Origin: Gammaproteobacteria bacterium UBA2965
GTDB lineage: Bacteria; Pseudomonadota; Gammaproteobacteria; Pseudomonadales; Azotimanducaceae
Assembly: GCA_002348385.1 (NCBI GenBank)
Contig: DEBD01000031.1
Location: 1-8,502, forward strand
Reading direction: 5' to 3'
Length of the DNA stretch: 8,502 nt
In this document: piece by piece, positions 1 through 6,407 of the stretch
Position numbering within the stretch: position 1 is the stretch's first letter
How the letters are laid out: every line of letters starts with the position of its first letter
Program-made: the position numbers and the translations under genes
Notes under the pieces: model-generated
The model's input: only the letters and a program-made list of their open reading frames with translations
Databases searched by the model: none
What the model was told of the DNA's origin: nothing

Positions 1-3000
1 TGCGACGGTGTCCACCCGGGCTATGGCTTCCTCAGTGAGAACGCGCAATTCGCCCAAGCGGTGGTGGATGCGGGTTTGATTTTCGTCGGGCCGGCCGCCG
101 AAACCCTGGCGCTGCTGGGCGATAAGGTGCGTGCCCGCGAGCTGGCAGTGGGTTGTGAAATACCGGTGCTGGCCGGCACTTCGAATGCGGTGGATGAAGC
201 TGGTGCCGCGGCCTTTTTCGAAAGCCTGCCGAGCGGTAGCCAGATGTTGATCAAGGCCGTCTCGGGTGGGGGCGGGCGCGGCATGCGGGTGGTGCGAAAG
301 GGGGATGAAATCGGCCCTGCTTTCGAGCGGGCTGCTTCGGAAGCCCTGGCCGCATTTGGTAGCGCCGAGCTGTATGCCGAAGAGTTCCTGCCCCGGGCCC
401 GTCATGTAGAAGTGCAGATAATGGGCGATGGCTCCGGGGCGGTGAGCCACATGTGGGAGCGCGAGTGCAGCGTGCAGCGCCGCCACCAGAAGGTGCTGGA
501 GATCGCCCCATGCCCGGATATCGGGGAGTCGCTGCGTGGCGACCTCCTAGAGGCCGCCTTGCGGCTGGGCGAGGCGGCTGGCTACCGAGGTCTGGGAACG
601 GTGGAGTTTCTGCTGGATGAGGCTGGCAGCCGCTTCGCCTTTATCGAAGCCAACGCCAGGTTGCAGGTTGAGCATACCGTCACCGAGGAGGTAACGGGTG
701 TGGATCTGGTGTGCGCTCAGCTGCAGATCGCGGGCGGGCGCACGCTTGCCGAGTTGGGTCTGACCCGAGATGGCGTGCCGCGGCCCCGCGGGTTTGCGAT
801 TCAAACCCGTATCAATATGGAGACCTTGCAGGAGGACGGTTCTACCCGGCCCGCGGGCGGAATGCTGACGGCATTCGACGTTCCGACCGGGCCAGGTCTG
901 CGCACGGATACTTACGGCTACGTGGGTTATACCAGCAGCCCGGCATTCGATTCGTTGCTGGCCAAGGTCATCGTGCATTCTCAGTCTGACAATTTCTCGC
1001 ACGCGGTCCGCAAGTGTGCGAACGCGCTGGCGGAGACGCAGATTGAAGGCATCCCCACCAACCTGCAGATGCTGCGCAGATTGCTCGCTATGCCGGCCGT
1101 TGCAGCGCACGAGCTGCATACGCAGTTTCTCGATGAGAACGTGGCGCAGCTTGTAGAGCATGTCGGCGATAGCATGGGGTCGGACGCAGGGAGTTCTGTG
1201 CTTGCTGGTGCCCAAATGGACTCTGTGGATCCGCTGGCGGTGCTCGACCACGGCAAATCGGGGCAGGGCACTGCGGCCACGGCGCCCCAGGCCCTGGCGT
1301 TGGTGCAGGAGGAATTGCCAGCCGGCGTGGCAGCGGTTGGCGCGCCCATGCAGGGCACCATCGTGAGCTTCGATGTGTCTCCGGGCGATGCGGTGTACGT
1401 GGGCATGCAGGTGCTCGTCATGGAAGCCATGAAGATGGAGCACGTGGTCTATTCCGAAGTCAGTGGCGTAGTGCAGCGCCTGGGCGTTGCGCAGGGGGAT
1501 ACCGTTTTCGAGGGTCATCCGCTGGTCTATCTGGAGGAATCTGAGGTGGCCCAGGCCGCGCAGTCTGACGCCGTGCGGCAGGATCTGGACCACATTCGCG
1601 ACGATCTGCAGGAAGTGTTCGACCGCAAAGGCGCGGGCGCTGACGAAAATCGGCCCCAGGCCGTGGCGAAACGTCGCAAGACCGGCCACCGCACCGCCCG
1701 AGAGAACGTGGCCGACCTCTGCGACGCGGGATCCTTTGTGGAGTACGGGTCCATCGTGGTGGCCGGCCAGCGCCGCCGCCGCAGCATGGAAGACCTCATA
1801 GAAAACACCACAGGCGATGGCATGGTTTGCGGCCTGGGCCAGGTAAACGGACATCTGTTCGACGAGTCGCGCGCGCGCGCCATGGTGATGTCCTATGACT
1901 ACATGGTCCTTGCCGGCACTCAGGGCATCAAAAACCACGAAAAGAAGGACCGCCTGTTCGAACTGGCCGCCAAGCATCGCCTGCCTACGGTGCTGTTTGC
2001 CGAAGGCGGTGGCGGCAGACCCGGCGACACCGACGGGTCGGGCGTGGCGGGTCTGGATTGCTGGGCGTTTACCTACTTTGCGCGGCTGTCCGGCCTGGTT
2101 CCCATGGTGGGCATTACCACCGGCCGCTGTTTTGCCGGCAATGCGGTGCTGCTGGGGTGCTGCGACGTCATCATCGCCACGGAAGGCTCCAACATCGGGA
2201 TCGGTGGGCCGGCGATGATCGAGGGCGGCGGCCTGGGAATCTTCAAGCCCGAAGAGGTCGGCCCCATGGACGTGCAGGTACCCAATGGCGTGGTGGACAT
2301 CGCGGTGACAGACGAGGCCGACGCGGTGGTGGTCGCTAAGCAGTACCTGTCTTACTTTCAGGGGCCGGTGGATGAGTGGGAGGCGCCAGACCCGCGCGAG
2401 CTGCGCTACATCGTCCCGCAGAATCGGCTGCGCTACTACGACATGCGCGATGTGGTGCAGGGGCTGGCCGATGTGGGCTCCGTGCTGGAGATCCGCAGGC
2501 ATTGGGGTCCAGGCATCATCACCGCCTTCATTCGGGTGGAGGGCAAACCTCTCGGCGTGATCGCCAACAATCCCGGCCACCTGTCCGGCGCGGTAGATGC
2601 CCAAGGGGCGGATAAAGGCGCGCGCTTCATGCAGCTTTGCGATGCCTTCGATATCCCCATTCTTACCCTGTGCGACTGTCCCGGCATCATGGTGGGGCCG
2701 GAAAGTGAAAAGACTGCTCTGGTACGTCACGCGGGCAGAATGTTTGTGGTGGGTTCCAACATCGACGTGCCGCTGATGACCATTGTCATCCGTAAGGGCT
2801 ACGGACTCGGCGCCCAGGCTATGGCCGGCGGCAGCTTCCACGCGCCGTTGTTCACGGTGAGCTGGCCCACCGGGGAGTTTGGCGGCATGGGGCTGGAGGG
2901 CGCGGTGAAGCTCGGTTACCGTAAGGAACTGCAGGCCATCGAAGATCCGGACGAACGTAAGGAGGCTTACGATCAGATGGTGGCGGACATGTACAAGCGC

Positions 3001-3150
3001 GGTAAGGGGGTCAACATGGCATCGCATTTCGAGCTGGACGAGGTCATCGACCCCGCCGACTCGCGCAAATGGATCGCCGCCGGTTTGCGTTCTCTCCCGC
3101 CGCCCCCGCGCCGCGAAGGCAAAAAGCGGCCTAACGTGGATACGTGGTAG
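1..3150 (+). CDS. Single-chain biotin-dependent acyl-CoA carboxylase (BC-BCCP-CT), 5' partial
   Basis: The enzyme carboxylates an acyl-CoA at the alpha carbon using bicarbonate, ATP and biotin. The frame is open from base 1; a standard HPGYGFLSEN motif sits at the window edge, so roughly 70-90 N-terminal residues are missing. Numbering from base 1 (1049 residues): the biotin carboxylase spans about 1-385, with ATP-grasp glycine loop SGGGGRGM near 88-95, ERECSVQRRHQK at 153-164, and catalytic residues E216, N218, R220, Q222 and E224 in the EANARLQVEH motif. The biotin carrier spans about 445-513, with EAMKMEH and biotinyl-lysine K478. The carboxyltransferase spans about 529-1040, with both crotonase-like halves, DCPG from 892 and RKGYGLGAQAM from 931. 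This order matches the single-chain long-chain acyl-CoA carboxylases described from Mycobacterium and related bacteria. The substrate is not readable from sequence; acetyl-, propionyl- or long-chain acyl-CoA are all possible. The 60-65 residue Ala/Gly-rich linker before the carrier domain is short. The amidohydrolase follows immediately. Confidence 0.93.
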   Translation, partial: CDGVHPGYGFLSENAQFAQAVVDAGLIFVGPAAETLALLGDKVRARELAVGCEIPVLAGTSNAVDEAGAAAFFESLPSGSQMLIKAVSGGGGRGMRVVRKGDEIGPAFERAASEALAAFGSAELYAEEFLPRARHVEVQIMGDGSGAVSHMWERECSVQRRHQKVLEIAPCPDIGESLRGDLLEAALRLGEAAGYRGLGTVEFLLDEAGSRFAFIEANARLQVEHTVTEEVTGVDLVCAQLQIAGGRTLAELGLTRDGVPRPRGFAIQTRINMETLQEDGSTRPAGGMLTAFDVPTGPGLRTDTYGYVGYTSSPAFDSLLAKVIVHSQSDNFSHAVRKCANALAETQIEGIPTNLQMLRRLLAMPAVAAHELHTQFLDENVAQLVEHVGDSMGSDAGSSVLAGAQMDSVDPLAVLDHGKSGQGTAATAPQALALVQEELPAGVAAVGAPMQGTIVSFDVSPGDAVYVGMQVLVMEAMKMEHVVYSEVSGVVQRLGVAQGDTVFEGHPLVYLEESEVAQAAQSDAVRQDLDHIRDDLQEVFDRKGAGADENRPQAVAKRRKTGHRTARENVADLCDAGSFVEYGSIVVAGQRRRRSMEDLIENTTGDGMVCGLGQVNGHLFDESRARAMVMSYDYMVLAGTQGIKNHEKKDRLFELAAKHRLPTVLFAEGGGGRPGDTDGSGVAGLDCWAFTYFARLSGLVPMVGITTGRCFAGNAVLLGCCDVIIATEGSNIGIGGPAMIEGGGLGIFKPEEVGPMDVQVPNGVVDIAVTDEADAVVVAKQYLSYFQGPVDEWEAPDPRELRYIVPQNRLRYYDMRDVVQGLADVGSVLEIRRHWGPGIITAFIRVEGKPLGVIANNPGHLSGAVDAQGADKGARFMQLCDAFDIPILTLCDCPGIMVGPESEKTALVRHAGRMFVVGSNIDVPLMTIVIRKGYGLGAQAMAGGSFHAPLFTVSWPTGEFGGMGLEGAVKLGYRKELQAIEDPDERKEAYDQMVADMYKRGKGVNMASHFELDEVIDPADSRKWIAAGLRSLPPPPRREGKKRPNVDTW

Positions 3151-3155
3151 TGAGC

Positions 3156-3162
3156 GGGGGAA
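3156..3162 (+). promoter_or_regulatory. Ribosome binding site deciding the amidohydrolase start
   Basis: The purine run GGGGGAA lies 8 bases before ATG 3171 and overlaps the two possible GTG starts, so it favours the ATG. The match to the Shine-Dalgarno core is only partial. The site starts 6 bases after the carboxylase stop codon, consistent with ribosomes re-initiating. Confidence 0.5.
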
Positions 3163-3170
3163 CAGACGCC

Positions 3171-4406
3171 ATGCGTGTGATCGACGTGGACGCGCATCTG
3201 CACGAGCCGCTGGACTGGATCCAGCAGACCGATCCGACGCTCGCCGACGCGCTCGGCACGCCGGCGCGTTTCATGGATGTGGCCAACCGCGTGTTCGGTA
3301 TCTCCAATCCGGCGTTGTCCGCGCTGTCAGAGGGCCAGCAGCCCACCAGTGGGTACGAGACCATTTTGCCCGGGTTCGTCAATCACCTGGAGATCACCGA
3401 TACCCGTCAGCCCGAGCGTCAGGAAGATGCCGGCGAGGATCCCTATTGCGGGGCGGAGGCGCGCCTGGCGTTCTGCGACGAGCGGGGTATCGACGTTCAG
3501 TTTTTGAACCCCACCTTCCTCGTGAGCGCGTTTGTTCAGGCGGCACGTGCGCGCAGGGTAGATCTCATGCAGCCGCTGCGACAGTGCTGGAACCGCTGGG
3601 CCGCAGACCAGGTGCACGGCCACACGGATCGGCTCATGCCCGTGACCCAGATCGACCTTACTGACATCGGCTGGTCCATCGACGAGATGACGCGGATGCG
3701 CGGGCAAGGCAGCCGAGGGTTCGTGATACCCGAATCTCCGGTGGGCAATCCGCGTTTTGCCCGCGGCGGGCAGCGCAGCGTAGCTAAGTCCATTACTCAT
3801 CCCGATTTCGATCGGCTTTGGTCGGCGGCCACCGATCTGGGTATGGCGGCCATCGCTCATGTGGGCTTCTCGCGGGAGCGAATCAATCCCGGTTGGGCCA
3901 ACAACGGGTCCGACGATCTGATGACGTACAGCTTCCTGAACATGGTGGTCAACCCACAGGTCGCGCCGCAGTTGCTGCTGTCGGCCATGGCCTTCGACGG
4001 GGTGTTCGAGCGACATCCCAAGCTCACCGTGATCGTGGAGGAGGTCGGAATTTCCTGGCTCCCGGCGCTCCTGCACATGCTGGATCACGGGGTCGGGCGC
4101 GCCGATGACAGCGTGCTGCGCGACAGCGAAGCGCGCCCCGACTTTGCGGGTTCCGCCTACAAGTTGCCTTTGTCACCCTCGGAGTACCTGGGCCGTCAGG
4201 TCAGAGTGACGCCACTGGTGGCATCCCAGCCGCTGCATCCCACCATCGATCTGGTGCCCCCGGAGATGCTGTGTTTCTCCAGCGACTATCCGCACGTCGA
4301 AGGCACCGCCGATGCAGTGGCCGTGTGCGATCGGCAGCTGCAGAATGTAAGCGAGGATGTCCGTCGCTCGTTTTATGGGGGTGTGGGAGAGCTGCTCGGT
4401 TTCTGA
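3171..4406 (+). CDS. Amidohydrolase-2 family metal-dependent hydrolase
   Basis: This is a 411-residue TIM-barrel hydrolase or decarboxylase of the amidohydrolase-related (ACMSD-like) family. The N-terminus reads VIDVDAHLHEP, placing the metal-binding HxH at H9 and H11. H230 (AHVGF) and D372 (FSSDYPHVEG) fit the later metal and catalytic ligands, and the segment around E290-E291 followed by GISWLPALL matches the family's conserved pre-C-terminal block. The ATG at 3171 is preferred because the conserved fold begins straight after it and GGGGGAA lies 8 bases upstream. In-frame GTG codons at 3144 and 3150 are alternatives; the latter overlaps the carboxylase TAG. The short gap and shared strand suggest co-transcription and probably translational coupling with the carboxylase. 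Members cleave C-C or C-N bonds in diverse cyclic or acyl compounds; the substrate here is unknown. Confidence 0.85.
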   Translation: MRVIDVDAHLHEPLDWIQQTDPTLADALGTPARFMDVANRVFGISNPALSALSEGQQPTSGYETILPGFVNHLEITDTRQPERQEDAGEDPYCGAEARLAFCDERGIDVQFLNPTFLVSAFVQAARARRVDLMQPLRQCWNRWAADQVHGHTDRLMPVTQIDLTDIGWSIDEMTRMRGQGSRGFVIPESPVGNPRFARGGQRSVAKSITHPDFDRLWSAATDLGMAAIAHVGFSRERINPGWANNGSDDLMTYSFLNMVVNPQVAPQLLLSAMAFDGVFERHPKLTVIVEEVGISWLPALLHMLDHGVGRADDSVLRDSEARPDFAGSAYKLPLSPSEYLGRQVRVTPLVASQPLHPTIDLVPPEMLCFSSDYPHVEGTADAVAVCDRQLQNVSEDVRRSFYGGVGELLGF

Positions 4407-4428
4407 CCAGCTTGGTTGTGTCGGATGC

Positions 4429-5520
4429 CTACGATTGCGCGGAGTTGTCCGTGGTGGTGCTCAACTGTCCGGTTACATGGCGATATACATCTTGGGTCAT
4501 CCTCGCGACCTTGGGGAAGCTAAATTCCAGAGCGCTCGCTCGCGACATCTTTGCCAGTCGATCTCGCAGCGCCTGATCTGAGATCAGTTCTCGCAGACGT
4601 TGGCCGAATTGCTGATCATCGCCCACGGGCACCAGGATTGCCGTGGTTTCGTCGACGTAGTCTCTAACTCCGGGAAGATCCGAAACCATAATCGGCAAAC
4701 CGCAGGCCATGGCTTCGAGCAGCGAATTGTTGGCAGTGCAGTCGGTAAGCGGCATGGTAAAGATATCTGCCTTCTGGTACACGCCGCGTAGCTGCTCGTC
4801 GCTCAAACCTGCCATACACGCCACGTTGGTTAACCCGTCAAAGTACCTGAAGTTGGCCTCAGCGGTAACGACGTTAAAGTGAATGTTTGCATCGGTGTCG
4901 GCGAAATCCCTGGCAACTCGTGACAACACCTCGAAGTCCCGAAGGTGGCTTCCCACAAATACGCACTGTAGGCGATCCGCATTGGGCTTTTTGTCCACGG
5001 CTGGAGTGAAGAAATCGGTGTCGACCCCATGGGGAACAAAATGTACGCGATCAGGGCCGAGTACCTTCTCGAAGAAATCTAGGCAGACACGCGAGACCAC
5101 GATTACCGCGTCGATGCCCGCCAGATGGTGCTGGTTTCTGACAACCTCGCGGAATCGATTCGGCGGGGTGTGATAGGTGCACACCACATGATTGCTGCGC
5201 AGCCGGTTGAGCCAGCCCAAATATCGGTAGGAGTTTTCGCCATAGACGAAGTGAAATACCTCGCCTGAAGTTACCAGCCAGCGGAGTGCGGCCTGCGTCT
5301 CGGTGATTAGCGAAGCTTTTCGATACCACTGCATGTCAGACCGCGTTAGCAACGGTCGCAGCAGTGCGGATACTGCTCGCTGAACAAACGTGGGGTTCAC
5401 CGCGTGGTGAAAGGGCCGATGGTGGATGTACTCCGATATGCGGTCGTATCCTGAGACATTCGCGTGATTGTCGTGGCGGAGTAGAATCAAATTGACATTG
5501 GGGGGGGTGCTATCAAGCAT
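4429..5520 (-). CDS. GT-B fold glycosyltransferase, family 4-like
   Basis: This 363-residue protein is predicted to transfer a sugar from a nucleotide-sugar donor to an unknown acceptor, probably in cell-surface polysaccharide or glycolipid synthesis. The N-terminal half carries LILLRHDNHANVSGYDRI (from residue 11), the acceptor-side domain of this subfamily. The C-terminal half opens with FVGSHLRDF (188-196). The donor-binding block ends in NNSLLEAMACGLP with E269, followed by VSDLPGVRDYVDE. The first Glu of the usual E-x7-E motif is replaced by Cys (residue 261). No signal peptide or membrane segment is evident, so it is probably cytoplasmic or peripheral. The ATG at 5520 follows an in-frame stop 18 bases upstream and has no clear Shine-Dalgarno. 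A run of eight C residues covers codons 5-7. GC is about 53% in sampled rows against about 66% in the genes to its left, and no other surface-polysaccharide gene is nearby, which suggests separate acquisition. It converges on the amidohydrolase with a 22-base gap. Confidence 0.85.
   Translation of the reverse strand: MLDSTPPNVNLILLRHDNHANVSGYDRISEYIHHRPFHHAVNPTFVQRAVSALLRPLLTRSDMQWYRKASLITETQAALRWLVTSGEVFHFVYGENSYRYLGWLNRLRSNHVVCTYHTPPNRFREVVRNQHHLAGIDAVIVVSRVCLDFFEKVLGPDRVHFVPHGVDTDFFTPAVDKKPNADRLQCVFVGSHLRDFEVLSRVARDFADTDANIHFNVVTAEANFRYFDGLTNVACMAGLSDEQLRGVYQKADIFTMPLTDCTANNSLLEAMACGLPIMVSDLPGVRDYVDETTAILVPVGDDQQFGQRLRELISDQALRDRLAKMSRASALEFSFPKVARMTQDVYRHVTGQLSTTTDNSAQS
5500..5507 (-). 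repeat. Homopolymer C8 tract within the glycosyltransferase start
   Basis: Eight consecutive G on the plus strand (C on the coding strand) fall in codons 5-7 of the glycosyltransferase (ACC CCC CCC). Loss of one C brings in a TGA within a few codons. Such tracts at the 5' end of glycosyltransferase genes are a known phase-variation layout in some bacteria, but one tract of eight in GC-rich DNA may be coincidence. Confidence 0.6.
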
Positions 5521-5685
5521 TGGGAGATTCTGGGCGTGCTAAGTTTTGTGGCGAGCAGGTCGATCTGCGCGAGAAACACTGGAATCCAATTTAAGCACAA
5601 GCAATTTACCTATGGCGTGTCGGGAATCTCAGCTGCGTGTAATGTCCTGCGCGATGGCTAGTCCTACAGGTTGCCAAATGTGTTG
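5521..5685. other. Intergenic region between glycosyltransferase and SRPBCC gene
   Basis: These 165 bases are relatively AT-rich (about 47% GC in 5581-5640). They hold no convincing open frame on either strand, no strong terminator hairpin after the SRPBCC gene, and no well-matched sigma70 promoter. The glycosyltransferase promoter would be expected here on the minus strand. Confidence 0.5.
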
Positions 5686-6183
5686 TCAGCTGGCGTGTTC
5701 GTCCTGTCGCAACTGCCAGTCTTCGTTGGGTTGCTGACTGAAATCCGGCACCTCGCCCTTCAGCCGCGCGATGATGCCGGTGGTCATGTTACCCAGGGCA
5801 ACTTCTAACGCGTGGCCGATCTCGGCCTCATCCAGTGTTGGGTCCGAAGTCATTCTGCCGGCCCAGCGGATGGTACAGTGACCGTCGTCGATGGGAGTGA
5901 CGGTGGCCACCACGGCGTAGTCCTGCATGCCGATGGGTTTGCCAGCGGTTAGCTCGTAGGAAAACGATCGCTCATCGTTATCGTGGGCGATCAAGCGGTG
6001 CTGAACGTAGCCCTGAGTAGACAACTCGATATCGCGGATGGCGCCGACACCTTCGCCTTGAACGCGGATGCTGCTCTGGTCCCCCCCGGGCACCCATTCC
6101 AGTACCCGGTCGAAATGGCGCACCTCTTCCCATACCGTGTCTGCGCAAAGGTCGATGTCGCGTCGGTGTTCAATTTCAATCAT
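5686..6183 (-). CDS. SRPBCC (START/Bet v1-like) family protein
   Basis: This 165-residue protein resembles the polyketide cyclase/dehydrase and lipid-transport group of the SRPBCC fold, which binds hydrophobic small molecules in a helix-grip cavity; most members have no assigned reaction. The N-terminal IEIEHRRDIDLCADTVWEEV stretch followed by DRVLEWVPG (about 26-34) is the family signature of first strand, helix and W-x-PG turn. A middle set of beta strands includes SFSYELTAGKPIGMQDY and ATVTPIDDGHCTIRWAGRM. It closes with the long C-terminal helix around ALEVALGNMTTGIIARLKGE. Length is close to the usual 140-165. The ATG at 6183 has a weak GGGGG element 4 bases upstream. It is transcribed divergently from the sugar-acid kinase, sharing the control region 6184-6393, and could function as a binding or cyclase-like accessory protein for the local catabolic genes. 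Confidence 0.78.
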   Translation of the reverse strand: MIEIEHRRDIDLCADTVWEEVRHFDRVLEWVPGGDQSSIRVQGEGVGAIRDIELSTQGYVQHRLIAHDNDERSFSYELTAGKPIGMQDYAVVATVTPIDDGHCTIRWAGRMTSDPTLDEAEIGHALEVALGNMTTGIIARLKGEVPDFSQQPNEDWQLRQDEHAS

Positions 6184-6281
6184 TTGGCCCCCGTTCTCGT
6201 GCGAGGCAAGAGACCATATCGCGGTGAGAAAAACAATTGGGCCGTGGAAACCCGATCACCAAGGCAAAGCGGGAACCCATG

Positions 6282-6300
6282 CTGGCCGGTGTCCGGCCAG
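6282..6300. promoter_or_regulatory. Perfect inverted repeat, candidate operator or leader hairpin
   Basis: CTGGCCGG-TGT-CCGGCCAG forms two perfect 8-base arms around a 3-base centre in the divergent spacer between the SRPBCC gene and the kinase. It ends 5 bases before a TATAAG hexamer (6306-6311) that could be a -10 box for rightward transcription. It would therefore lie in the -35/-10 spacer, a typical repressor position. If transcription starts upstream instead, the same bases would form a strong RNA hairpin. There is no T-run after it, so it is not a classical terminator. Confidence 0.45.
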
Positions 6301-6305
6301 TGGGG

Positions 6306-6311
6306 TATAAG
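6306..6311 (+). promoter_or_regulatory. Possible -10 element for the kinase transcript
   Basis: TATAAG matches five of six bases of the sigma70 -10 consensus TATAAT. The region 17-18 bases upstream is GC-rich and has no good -35 box, so any promoter here would be weak or activator-dependent. A start near 6318 would place the Shine-Dalgarno at 6320-6327 almost at the 5' end of the message, which is a weakness of this call. Confidence 0.25.
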
Positions 6312-6319
6312 CGGGGGAT

Positions 6320-6327
6320 TAAGGAGG
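6320..6327 (+). promoter_or_regulatory. Consensus Shine-Dalgarno in the kinase leader
   Basis: TAAGGAGG is the best anti-SD match I see in the window. It lies 67 bases before the kinase ATG at 6394, too far to serve it directly. It is well spaced for GTG 6333 (5 bases) and ATG 6337 (9 bases). The ATG opens only four codons before TAG 6349-6351; the GTG opens a 24-codon frame. Confidence 0.65.
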
Positions 6328-6332
6328 CAATT

Positions 6333-6407
6333 GTGGATGGCACCCTCATAGTCCGCGAGCTGCGTGGCGCGTCGCCGCGTTGCGGGGTTGGCGATGCCGC
6401 GTCCTGA
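6333..6407 (+). CDS. Putative leader peptide / upstream ORF of the kinase
   Basis: This frame starts with GTG 5 bases after a consensus Shine-Dalgarno and encodes 24 residues beginning VDGTLIVRELRG before TGA at 6405-6407. It overlaps the kinase ATG (6394) by 14 bases in another frame, which would allow translational coupling. It has no recognisable domain and no run of one amino acid that would suggest an attenuator. It may instead be chance, or the remnant of a longer N-terminus broken by a frameshift. A competing reading is the four-codon frame from ATG 6337. Confidence 0.35.
   Translation: MDGTLIVRELRGASPRCGVGDAAS

Noticed and set aside
1869..1880. CGCGCG run in the carboxylase
   Set aside because: Explained by consecutive Ala/Arg codons of the carboxyltransferase domain in GC-rich DNA.
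547..3027. Antisense open frame of 826 codons on the minus strand opposite the carboxylase
   Set aside because: It is rich in His, Arg, Ala and Gly as expected of the complement of a GC-rich gene, has no recognisable domain, and lies wholly within a carboxylase with intact catalytic motifs.
3327..4088. 253-codon minus-strand frame opposite the amidohydrolase
   Set aside because: Shadow of a clearly conserved gene; composition is antisense-like and no domain is visible.
4407..4428. Possible bidirectional terminator between the convergent amidohydrolase and glycosyltransferase
   Set aside because: Only a 4-base stem (ACCA-GCT-TGGT) and no T-run; too weak to call.
4573..4587. Perfect palindrome CTGATCT-G-AGATCAG
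   Set aside because: It falls inside the glycosyltransferase C-terminal coding region, encoding an ordinary surface-helix stretch, and has no promoter context; probably chance.
5546..5737. 63-codon plus-strand frame between the glycosyltransferase and SRPBCC gene
   Set aside because: It overlaps the SRPBCC C-terminus in antisense, has no ribosome site and no recognisable features.
5983..6351. 122-codon plus-strand frame crossing the SRPBCC start and the control region
   Set aside because: Mostly antisense to the conserved SRPBCC gene and ends at the TAG in the kinase leader; no domain seen.
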